Part shown: positions 51,801-61,000 of the stretch, in pieces
How the letters are laid out: every line of letters begins with the position of its first letter
Numbering within the stretch: the stretch's first letter is position 1
From: Membranipora membranacea
Taxonomy: Eukaryota > Bryozoa > Gymnolaemata > Cheilostomatida > Membraniporidae
NCBI GenBank assembly: GCA_914767715.1
Contig: OU612065.1
Span: forward strand, 31,248,001-31,312,000
DNA length: 64,000 nt
Direction of reading: 5' to 3'
Program-made: the position numbers and the translations under genes
Notes under the pieces: generated by a model
Told to the model about the DNA's origin: nothing
What the model saw: the letters and a program-made list of their open reading frames with translations, nothing else
Databases searched by the model: none

Positions 51801-52754
51801 GCGCCTTCATCTCTGAGCTGATGAAAGAGCTGAGCAATCTGGGCAAGGAGTTGTCTACAACTCCTTGATCTGGGCCAATGGGTAACTCCTATGCAGAACG
51901 AGTGATTGGGACGTTTACATCGCAGTTACGTACCTGTGTTGAGCATACCCAACTAGAGTTGGATGATCTCCTAGATACGGTAATGTCCGCCTACAGAGCT
52001 ACTCCTCACTCTGCTACGGGGTTCTCCCCAAACATGGTTATGTTAGGCAGAGATGTGAGACTTCAAGCTGTGCTCTGTCCTCCAGGGGACAATATACCTG
52101 TAACAGATTACGTACGGAAGCTAAATGAAAAGATATGTTTACGGCAAGTATGTTTACAGTATGCAGTATGCAGTATACAGTATGCAAGTATGTTTACAGC
52201 AAGTGTCTGGGGGCCCCAAACGTACAAATTGAGGGTTATGACCACTTGATACACACCCCTCTAAAGGTCGGTGATCAAGTGCTGGTCAATAAGATAAATC
52301 CCTCCAAGATGGAAACAAAATTTAGTGGACCTCACATCTAAGTACTAGATTTTGACCCCTATGTACTATCAGAGAAGGGAAAGGAGGTGATAGAGCATCA
52401 CAGCAGATTGAACTTATATAGTCCTATCCCGACTGAAGTTGAACCTGACCTGGGTGACTTCATGTCTCAGAATGGAAATGGACCAATCAGATGATGATCT
52501 CATCCCAGATCCAGATGATCTGGGTGATGACTTCATGACTACAACCCAGGATAGATTATAACTATGACAATATGGTGATACCAAGGCCTATCATACAGTC
52601 TGATGGGTCAGATGATAGCGTTCCTCCTGACTTAGGTCGAAACAACACTTCTCAATCACACAATAGTAGCGATCCTGCTGGGCCTGCTGTAAGTGTTGGT
52701 ACAAGGAGAGAAAGGAGGCTGCCTTCAAAGTATCAAGATTATTTCATGGACTAG
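48847..52754 (+). pseudogene. pol of element A: protease remnant, RT, RNase H, integrase
   Basis: Protease: only the C-terminal side (GFIGMGFL region, about 48880-49267) is seen; no DTG/DSG active site. RT: 49406-50391 with one frameshift near 49740; the catalytic YxDD box reads YLDE (about 49967-49978), losing one aspartate. RNase H: 50804-51110 (DTDCSGEAMGAV), after the MITE and in the same frame as the RT. Integrase: frameshift near 51110, HHCC zinc part (HSGMDRTESR, CTSC), the core lacks the segment with the first catalytic Asp, second Asp in HSDRGSAF, a TGA at 51866-51868, then GNSYAERVIG. A repeated agtatgttta/agtatgca tract at 52135-52200 disrupts the C-terminus. Final residues RRLPSKYQDYFMD are a common Gypsy pol end. 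Dead element. Confidence 0.85.
50393..50794. mobile_element. Palindromic 402-bp MITE in element A pol, 9-bp target duplication
   Basis: Flanked by direct tgtcattcc at 50384-50392 and 50795-50803. Ends are inverted repeats starting TAGCCTGTCTTG and, a few bases in, AAGCTCTGTTCGG, followed by a G run (left) and C run (right). Nearly the whole element folds on itself; the left arm carries two tandem copies of an about 77-base unit (gagcagccg-attaaatattgtcttc). No coding capacity. A 9-bp duplication is typical of Mutator-like elements, but the family is not proven. Confidence 0.8.
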
Positions 52755-52896
52755 ACTGAGTTGAACCTATCTATAATATATATATTATTATACATTCATG
52801 GCTATTTATCCTCATATTATTAGGCTATGACTATCTATTTCTCTTCAGACAGTCAAATGTGTTGCTGAACTCATGACACATAGAAATATTACTCAC

Positions 52897-53117
52897 TGTC
52901 GTGTATTCAACTTACATGTATTGTTGTATGGGTACTCCTAGCTCCCTAGTTATGTATGTAACTTAGTCAGTCTCTCCCTTGGGCTTCTCTTCTCTCAGTC
53001 CATGTTTATTCTAATACCCTCTTTTCGCGCATCCGGATATAGTCCGAGTCTGCGTCCTTTGCTAATCTTTTTCACCTGCTGTCTAGATCCCTTATGCTAA
53101 TATCGGCTTCCACAACA
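52897..53117 (-). repeat. 3' LTR of element B
   Basis: On the minus strand it starts TGTTGTGGAAGCCG and ends ACACGACA. 208 of 221 positions lie in the stretch shared with 58078-58285 without length change. Confidence 0.85.
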
Positions 53118-53134
53118 TCTCCCTTCCTTTCCTC
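53118..53134 (-). other. Polypurine tract of element B
   Basis: Minus strand GAGGAAAGGAAGGGAGA ends directly at the LTR start TGTTGTGG, as expected for plus-strand DNA priming. A degenerate second copy of LTR end plus tract (ctaatatttggttccaccacatctcc) lies at about 53159-53186. Confidence 0.65.
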
Positions 53135-53226
53135 AAATTTATTGTCTTGATTCCTTTCGCTAATATTTGGTTCCACCACATCTCCTTTCATTTCCTAATT
53201 TTCTTTGTTATCCTTTTATTTTTTTT

Positions 53227-54272
53227 CTAATCCTGATTGTACCGGGGGACGTTCTCTCTTATGTCCCAATTTCTGTATCTGGGCTCTTCTCTCTCCGCTT
53301 GTGCTTCTCTCCTATTTCTGTCTCTGTCCCGCTCCCTTCGCTGGCTCTCCTCCCTTTCTCGGTCCTCTTCCTCTCTCTGTAACTCATCTAGCCTTTGTTG
53401 GTACGTCCTGTTGTTTTCTTCAAGCAGCCTATGGCGCCGCTCTTGGTACTCAGCTCTAACTTCCTCTAACGCCCTTTCCATCTCTTCTCGATTACTTCTC
53501 CTGATGTTTTCTTCCTCTCTTTCTCTCCTTAGCTCCTCTCTGCCTCTTCTTGCTACCGGTTCCTGCCTAATTTGCCTGTTTTCTTCCTCCCTATCTATTC
53601 CTCTCTTTGGCTCCTCTCTGCCTCTTCTTGCTACCGGTTCCTGCCTACTTTGCCTGTCTTGCTGCCGGTTGGCCTCAATCATATCTCTTGCATCTTCTCC
53701 TTCTCTAATTGCTGGTACTCTCGCTTCTCCCCTCTCTCCTAGCCTTCTTTCTCTAGTCCTGATAAACTGTTTGATCGTCTCGGATATTTGCCTTGCTAAA
53801 AATTGGCCTGGGTGGGCCTGGTCTAAAATAAAAATCCTGGCTGCCGCTCTGCCTTTCGAATACTCCCGCTGTGAGGCAGGGAGTCCCTTCATCCTTTCGC
53901 GAGTTAAAATCACAGATAATGTGATTTAATCTGTTCACTATCCCCCAGTGATCGGGTGTGAGTGATCGGGGGGGGGGGGGGATAAAATGGGCACAGTATC
54001 ACATCGGTCCTTGCTGCAAATTCTCTTAGTGTCCTCTCGTATGCTAATATCATGGGGCCCGCTGCGTGGGTTTCCCCCCTTTGTACGATGTCTGGTATCC
54101 CTGATACCAACAGCTTGATTCCCGGTCGGTCTAGGTATTGTCTCATGGGAAATAGCGTAGACCCCGGGTAGCTAAAAGTATCGATCTCTGGGAGGTCCAG
54201 GTCTCTCACGATGCTGTTACCGATGACAACGTAGGTGTTGTTAGTTGCCATCTCTTCCTTACTAAATCTCAC
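53227..54272 (-). CDS. Post-pol ORF of element B: SGNH-like segment plus charged coiled coil
   Basis: Two overlapping frames downstream of integrase, where an env would sit. First: 54272-53910, 120 residues, MATNNTYVVIGNSIVRDL near the start, then SYPGSTL, VSGIPDIV and DVILCPFYPP. Spacing and motifs resemble SGNH/GDSL hydrolase blocks I-III (GNS for GDS, GIPD for GxND), so catalysis may be lost or altered. It contains a run of five prolines from a poly-C tract and stops at a TGA. Second: 53913-53227, up to 228 residues, overlapping that stop. It is extremely rich in Glu and Arg (REEENRQIRQEPVARRGREE repeats; long RE/EE runs) and predicted coiled coil, with no membrane segment. They may be one protein joined by frameshifting or broken by mutation. 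Not an envelope glycoprotein. Function unknown. Confidence 0.55.
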
Positions 54273-54463
54273 AATTCCTTCCTAAATCTCTCAAGTCCTT
54301 CCTAAACTATAAATTCCTTGCTAATTCCACTATCCTTTCCTTTCTACTACTTTGTCCTCTATCCACCTCTGTTCCTTCGACTCAATTCTACAACATAATA
54401 AGTTTTAATTACCGTCAATCCTAATAATACACAAACGACGGGTCTTGTTTTTTCTTTGCATTT

Positions 54464-56894
54464 CTACCGGGCCTCTTGTACTAGTGGTTCCTCGCTACCC
54501 GTATAACTCTCTTTATTTCTCCTGTCTTCTGCTATTGCAGTTGTCGGGCCTTCCACTGGTAATGGACGTAAATGTTTTCTAGTCCGCCGCACTATTCTCT
54601 TCTCTGTTGCAACCCAGTAACTGTTAGGTTCTTCCGCCTGGTATTTAATCACTCCCTTCTTTCCTTTATCTTCATGGCTAATCTTTATCCACACTAATTG
54701 GCCTTCCTTCAGCTCCTCAACTTCTTTAGCTCTTCTTCCCTGGTCAAAGTTCGACTTTGTTCTTCTTTTCAAATGTGAGTCTCTCTCCTTAAATGAGCCC
54801 CCGTCTGCTTGTTGTTCATGTTGTATTGGCAACTCGTTTCTCATTCTACGTCCGTAGAGTAACTCATCGGGTCGGGACCCACTTTCCAGTGGCGTCGTTC
54901 GATAGGCCAAGAGTGCCTTGTCCTTATCTGCCTCTTTTTACCACAGCGCCTTTACAATTTCCACTCCTCTCTCTGCTAGTCCATTCGCCTGAGGGTGATA
55001 TGGACTGTTTCTAGAGTGTATTATGTTATACTCTTCCATAAGTGATCTCCATCTCTGAGATACATAACAAGGGCCGTTATCTGTTCTAATCCTATTTGGT
55101 GCTCCTAATCTTGAGATGACTGCTCTAAATTTCTTGGCTAATTCTGCTCCCGTTAGTCCCTTCATCTCAACCACCTCGATCCACCTTGAGTAATAATCTA
55201 TGAAGAGTGCATAGTTCCTTCCCTCTAATTCGAATAAATCTGACGCTATATGTGTCCAAGGCTTGTCTGGCAGCTGGGTCTGTTTCAGCGGCAGATTTTG
55301 CATTCTCCTATATTAAATGCACTTGGGGCATCCTTCCACCATATCTATAATCTATCTCCTAATGGTGGGCCACCAGATTGAGTCCTCAATGGAAGCTCTG
55401 AGAGATCCTTGGATCCTAGTAGCGGTATCAACAGTTTATGGTCCGTTTCTATCTCAAACCGCCTTCCCACCAAATAGAAATCAAACTTTCCACATGCCCA
55501 TGTGATTGCTAATGCCTCTTTCTCAATTTGTCCGTATCTGCTCTCTGCATCTGTCAGTTTTCGTGACGCATATGCCACTGGTCTCCATTCCCCATTACCT
55601 TGGTTCTGTGGTAATGCTGCACCTAGTGTATGACAGCTAGCGTCCGCTGTCACCCTATGCTCCTTATTATATTCGAACAGGGCCAATAGCGGAGAAGACG
55701 TTATCAAGTCCTTAACTAATTCAAAACTTCTCTGATGAGTTTCCAGCCAAATCCATTCATTTTTGCTGTCTGTCCAGCTCTCTGAGGGCCACTTCTGCTT
55801 CAGACAACTGGGGGCTGTACCTACTCAAATAATTGACCATTGCCAAAAATCTTTGGAGACTTTTTCTGTCTGTCGGGGGTGGCATCTCTCTAATTGCTCT
55901 CTCTTTCTCGGGGTCCACACTTATCCCCTTCGTGCTGAGTATGTGCCCCAAGAACTTCACTTCCCTAACGCTAAATTCACACTTGGACTTATTTAAGGTC
56001 ATACCTGCCCTTTCTATCTTTAAAAGTACCTCCCAAAGCCTTTTATCGAGCTCTTCTCTGTTCTTCCCTACTACTAATATATCGTCCATCATACAAACTA
56101 CTCCTTCCATCCCTCCCAGAATCTTATTCATCTGTCGCTGAAACAATTCTGGGGCTGCTGATATACCAAAAGGCATTTTCCTATATTGGTATCTGCCAAA
56201 AGGGGTGATAAAGGTTGTGTATTCCCTTGAATCCTCCTCTAATCTAACCTGCCAGAACCCTGAGTTGGCGTCCATTTTGCTAAAGTACTGGCTCCCCGCC
56301 AACGATGATAAAGTATCTTCTATATGGGGCAAAGGAAATTTCTCTCGCTTGACACTCTTATTGAGTTCTGAGAGATTTACGCATATCCTAACTTTTTCGC
56401 TCGACTTCGGTACTACCACCATCCCTGAACACCAAGTATTTGGTTTTTCTACATTTTCAATTACTCCTAAGCTTTCCATCCTCTCAAATTCGTCTTGTGT
56501 GGCCTGCCTCAAGCCTATCGGTAGTCTCCTAGGGACATCAAGACGTAACGGCTTCGCTCCTTCTTTCGCATTGATTTTGAAAACATCCGGCAAAACTCCA
56601 AGTTTACCATACCGTTTTTACTAACTCTAATTTACTTATTTCTGGTTTGCCTAAAAGGTTGTTTTGGGCTCCCTCCAAAATGTAAGCTCTCCCTCTAACT
56701 GCTTGTCCCTATTCTGACAATAGGGGAATGTGTGTCCTGAATTTTATATCTAGCTTTTTACCGCCGGCTCCTCTGAACTCTATCTTCGTTGATTTCCTCT
56801 CTAACCCCAGCCTATTTGCTGTCTCTGGTGTAATCACAGTGACGTCAGCTCTTGTGTCGACTATAAACTTAACCATTTTCTTGTCGACTCTCAA
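54464..56894 (-). pseudogene. pol of element B: protease, RT, RNase H, integrase
   Basis: Protease 56894-56709, active site FIVDTRADVTVI, where DTG has become DTR. RT 56593-55757, one open frame of about 278 codons with KMDANSGFWQV and catalytic MMDD (about 56090-56079). RNase H 55707-55345 (VTADASCHTLGAA, TDHKLL). Integrase 55303-54938 with DLFELEGRNYALFIDYYSRW, TDNGPCY and GLAERGV supplying the D,D,E residues, then C-terminal part 54910-54464 (YRTTPLESG, LVWIKISHED). Frames are separated by stops or shifts, so pol is non-functional as it stands, though RT and integrase cores look well preserved. It is less decayed than element A pol, consistent with a later insertion. Confidence 0.85.
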
Positions 56895-57031
56895 TCTTAT
56901 TTTGAAATCCTCGCTTTTCTTTCTCCCTTGTAGTCATAATGATTCCTCTGATTCGCTCGAATACCCTGCCACTGCATTAACTTTGCTTTTGCTTGGGTCT
57001 TTTTGTCTGAATCGGCTTGGGCAGAATTTCG

Positions 57032-57945
57032 CTAGATGGCTGGTGTCTCCACAAACGTGGCACTTGAAGTTCGTGTTTCAACTTTTCGTCCCCATTTCTC
57101 TCTCTTTCTTATCTCTTTATTCCTTATAGTCATGTGCAAATCCTCTACAGCCTCTTCCTCTGCCTCGCACTCTCCCATATCCTCGACCTCTAAATCCCGA
57201 GTTGAAACTACTGCCATAATTGCTTGCTCCAACTCTATCTATGTTTTCCTGTTCTCCCTCCTGACTATAGTTGCCTGAATGTTTCCCCGCTACTTCGTCC
57301 ACTTCTGATATGGGTTTTGGCTCGGTTCTTTGTAGGATCTTAGAAGCTGCCCTTGCTGACTCGTACCTGTTGCAAGTCTCCTTTACTTTTTGTAATATCA
57401 GGTCTTTCTTCAATAGCAACCCATTTCTTATCTTATCCACATGCATGCCTTTTATCACTACCTGAACGTTCATCTCCTCTTCTAATCCTCCCCATCGACA
57501 AGTACATTCTCGCCTTTCTACTCTCTCGAAAAATTTATCTAACCTCTCCTCGCTATTTTGCTCCATTCCTAAGAACCTGTGTCGCGTTGCCACTATATTC
57601 TCTTTGCTTGCAAAATGCTCCTCGAACACAGTTTTCAGCCTTTCGTATTGCATGGTTTCCACTTCTATGCGCCATGTCTCAAAAATGTTCATGCCGTATT
57701 CCCACATACTATCAACTAACTATCTCTGCTCAATCTAAAAAATTAGTTGACGTTCGGTGCTGGCGGATCTCTTTGTTTTGACTCCATCACACTCTTTGCA
57801 CCTGATTCCCGCTCGAATTACTGCCATCTCAAACCTCTTTATGAACCTTCTCCAGCACTCTAACTCTGCTCCTTGCTCAATGTTAAACATTGGTGTCTTC
57901 ACACCCTTTCCAAATTTTCCTTCAATTGCTTCAATACTAAGGAGT
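57032..57945 (-). pseudogene. gag of element B, broken
   Basis: N-terminal part near 57945-57780 reads like Gag (FNIEQGAELECWRRFIKRFE). The main frame is 57707-57117 (KTVFEEHFASKEN, ERLDKFFERVE) and ends in an RGRG-rich tail. A CCHC knuckle (CHVCGDTSHLAKFC, canonical CX2CX4HX4C) follows in another frame at about 57064-57023. At least one stop and one frameshift. Confidence 0.75.
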
Positions 57946-58065
57946 TACCAGGAACCTTGCCAAATTTTATCGATGACGTCACACTCTGCCAAATTCAAAT
58001 TCTTTCAACTCTGTTTTCCTTCACTAATTTCAACTCTCATGCCAATCCTTTCTAATTCTAGTTTA

Positions 58066-58077
58066 CATCTGACACCA
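58066..58077 (-). other. Primer binding site of element B
   Basis: Minus strand TGGTGTCAGATG begins directly after the 5' LTR end ATGACA, supplying the TGG that pairs with a tRNA CCA end. Confidence 0.65.
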
Positions 58078-58298
58078 TGTCATGTATTCAACTTACATGT
58101 ATTGTTGTATGGGTACTCCTAGCTCCCTAGTTCTGTATGTAACTTAGTCAGTCTCTCCCTTGGGCTTCTCCTCTCTCAGCCCACGTTTATTCTAATACCC
58201 TCTCTTCGCGCATCCGAATATAGTCCGAGTCTGCGTCCTTTGCTAGTCTCTTTCACCTGCTGTCTAGATCCCTTATGCTAATATCCGGTTCTGGAATC
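58078..58298 (-). repeat. 5' LTR of element B
   Basis: Partner of 52897-53117. Identity is high to 58285, then the outermost about 13 bases diverge, so the outer border is approximate. Confidence 0.75.
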
Positions 58299-58334
58299 CG
58301 GTTATTATCAATTCCCACCAGACCAGTGACTCAC

Positions 58335-59154
58335 AGGTAGTTTCGAGGCTATGCATAGTATAGCGAGCCCAGTAACACTCATTGTTGAGGGGACAACTCT
58401 TACAAAATCAATATAAAGCTGTCTGCTAATATAATGGATGTATCATGCTTACAAATTTTGAATATTCTAAATATAGAATATTCAAACATTGTAATTCTGA
58501 TGTGAAAAGGGTTATCTACCTTGATTTAACTTGAACATATTATACCAATATTATGTAGACGGCTTCAACTTATATATATTTATTGCAGAAGCAATCTCAC
58601 AGATATCATAAATATATATTCTATACACATTTAATCCTGGCAATTATCGACATGGAATTCCATGCACCGTCTTACAGTATTATCACAGACAGTCTATCGC
58701 ATTCCTATATTATTCTCACTAAGTGCGTCTCAGTGTCAAGTCTGAATATTATAGTCAATACACCTCATACAGCTAAGGCTACACAAGGTTCTGGGTGCGT
58801 CCCGCTTAATCTGCTCAGAGGGCAAGGTCAGGGTACATCCCGCTTCGCAACGTGTACTATCAGATGTAAATGCACCCGCTACAAGCTCCGCTTGTAAGCT
58901 ACTCTAGACACCAGCTCTGCTAGGTTGGCAGCCACCAGCACGACCCTCAGTAAACAGCTCCGCTAGGTTGGCTTGGCCACCAGCACGACCCTCTCTAGGC
59001 TGAAGTTATCTATCCAGGAGTTCTCTACCCAGGAGTTATCCTCTCTTGGCTCATTCATGGTGAGTTTGTTTCGCAAAATACAGTTAGCCTGAAAACCAAA
59101 CCCTAGCCAGGTAACGGCCAGGTGTTCCACCCTTTTGATATTTCCCGTACCACA
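58335..59154 (+). repeat. 3' LTR of element A
   Basis: Partner of 46636-47460. The first two bases (TG) are missing or changed at the junction with element B. It ends GTACCACA followed by target duplication cacaa. Indels relative to the 5' LTR include an added ctacaagctccgcttgtaag stretch near 58880. Confidence 0.85.
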
Positions 59155-59379
59155 CACAAGCCATTTAATTTGGCAGCAGTTATGACTTGAAAAATTAAAA
59201 ATTTAGATTTTTATTTCATAATTGACAAAAAAAGAAAGACAGATTCTGGGTGAGTTTTGATTCTTATTTACCACAGCTTTGGCACAGTTTTATCAGCAGA
59301 CCACATCAGTCAGTACTCACAGTGACAGTCAGAGTCATACTTGTTATGTGAGTTGTCCACAGGCCTTACCAGAGACTTG

Positions 59380-59513
59380 GATTGGATTTTATGTTTTGGG
59401 GATTTTGGTTGGGGTGGGTTTCGGTTTTGGTCGGGGTGGGTGGTAGGGGGGGGGGGGTGGTTGGAGTCCAACCACCATCCCCCCACCACCCACCCCAAAC
59501 ACAAAATCCAACC
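59380..59513. repeat. G-rich / C-rich foldback
   Basis: Imperfect palindrome: left arm ggattttatgttttgggg plus many GGGG/GGGTGGG runs, right arm ccccaaacacaaaatcca. It is centred on ggtggttgga-g-tccaaccacc (59457-59477) with a one-base loop. Outside the arms, tcacagtgacagtcag occurs as a direct repeat at about 59320 and 59572. Confidence 0.65.
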
Positions 59514-60884
59514 CTCTGGGGAATCCTCTGCTCTGCACTTGTCACTTGTGGCTTTGTTTGTGAGCCAGACATTCACAGTGACAGTCAGTGAGTGAGTCAC
59601 AGTCACATTCACAGTGGCACTCACATATTCACACTGTAATGATACTAGACAAGAGGTAGCACAACTCCTTGTTGTTCACAATTCTGCCAGACGTATTATA
59701 TAATTTCTAGCGAACTTAACCGATTAAATCTATTTTCAGACTCAGAGAAAATACCGAGTAAAATATTATTATTATATAATTTTCACCGGTTACCAACGGT
59801 GCTGGAAAACATGCAATCTACTCTGCAACGGTTTGCAAGTGCATGCCAGACCGTCCATAAACAATTTCACTCTAATGTATGTTTGCCTCATTTGCTATTT
59901 ATGAAAATGACTTGTTCTGTTGCCCTGTCCCCGTATTATATGCCCGGTCTGACTGATGTACCGCCCTCGGCCTTAGTTAGGATATATTCTATTATACTTT
60001 TTATATGTTAATCATGCTGTATATAAACCGATGCACGTACTGTTTGAGAGGATTCCGGAGTGCGCTGGTTATTATTAACCATTTTAAATTGATTAAATAG
60101 ACCGTTTTTATTTCTAGATTAAATACTTTTTATTGGGTACATTTTTATGTGTTAGGACTCTGTCTCTTATTATACAAATAATTAAACTGGAACTATCGCT
60201 GCAATTCAACTTGAGTATTTAATTTAGTTAGGAGTATCAATAATGAGAAACATGTAAGAAACCACCATCACTCAATACTTGGTGCGCCCTGCGCCGGCCG
60301 TGCTACTTGATTAAAGGTGGAACGGTCCCACCATCATTAAGGGTGCCTACCCACTACACAGACCACAGGTAAAAAAAGTACTAAATAGAATAAGAATTAG
60401 AAATAGATAGTTTGAAGTAGAAATAAATAACAAAGTCAAGGAAGTCAAGAAACTCAATCAAGCTGAGGAGAAAGAGAGAGAGGATTGAGGGAGGGAGATA
60501 TAGCAGGAAGTATGGGTAAAACAACTTTGAAAGTATGGCTCAAATGTTTAAGTATCACTATAGTTACCATATTTTGCCAAGCATTTGGGTAGACTTTGCG
60601 CATGTTTTGTGCTTTACTTTTCGCCCTTCTTGTGTATTATCACTCAGTATTAAGCTAGGAAGCAAACAGGATTTATGGTGCTATCCATATTTTGACAATC
60701 AGTTGACTATGCTTATTCTCTATTTACCAGTTTTGACTTGGTCTCTTTCTTAGTCTTTTGAATAACAATAAAATTTCTGAAATTATCTGGTTCACAATAT
60801 TATGTCTTTGTCTTGATATGCCTAAAAGTTTACTCAGATTGCACAAAAATCCATATTTCATGGTGTTGAACCAAACAAAAGTAG

Positions 60885-61000
60885 TAAGCGGGAGGGCGTT
60901 GCGCCCCTCCCGCACCCTCCCCGCTCTCGCGTTAGCGCTCGGGCTGGGCCGTTGGCCCACATACCGCCTTTTGGCCCACATACCGCCTGTTGATGGCAGT
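60885..61000. repeat. GC-rich hairpin block
   Basis: Strongly GC-rich island in AT-rich DNA: near-palindrome gggagggcgttgcgcccctccc, then ctctcgcgttagcgctcgggc, then ttggcccacataccgcct repeated twice. Origin not recognised. Confidence 0.5.

Larger units (their letters stand above)
52897..58298 (-). mobile_element. Gypsy-type LTR retrotransposon B, inserted in element A
   Basis: Minus-strand element with 221-bp LTR at 52897-53117 and its partner at 58078-58298, PBS beside the right LTR, polypurine tract beside the left LTR, and gag, protease, RT, RNase H, integrase, then an extra frame. The right LTR's last about 13 bases differ from the left copy, and about 30 further bases separate it from actcac (58329-58334), which also precedes the left LTR (52891-52896). 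That 6-mer is a provisional target duplication. The hexamer abuts the 3' LTR of element A, so B landed at that junction. Confidence 0.85.
46636..59154 (+). mobile_element. Gypsy-type LTR retrotransposon A (interrupted by element B)
   Basis: Bounded by two LTRs (46636-47460 and 58335-59154) and a perfect 5-bp target duplication cacaa at 46631-46635 and 59155-59159. Internal order gag, protease remnant, RT, RNase H, integrase is that of Ty3/Gypsy. The coding region has stops, frameshifts, a MITE insertion and deletions, and element B (about 52897-58328) sits directly before the 3' LTR. Without element B and the MITE it would be about 6.7 kb. Confidence 0.9.

Noticed and set aside
53237-53929. 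230-codon plus-strand Ser/Leu-rich frame
   Set aside because: Antisense shadow of the Arg/Glu-rich coiled-coil frame of element B; its composition is explained by the reverse complement.
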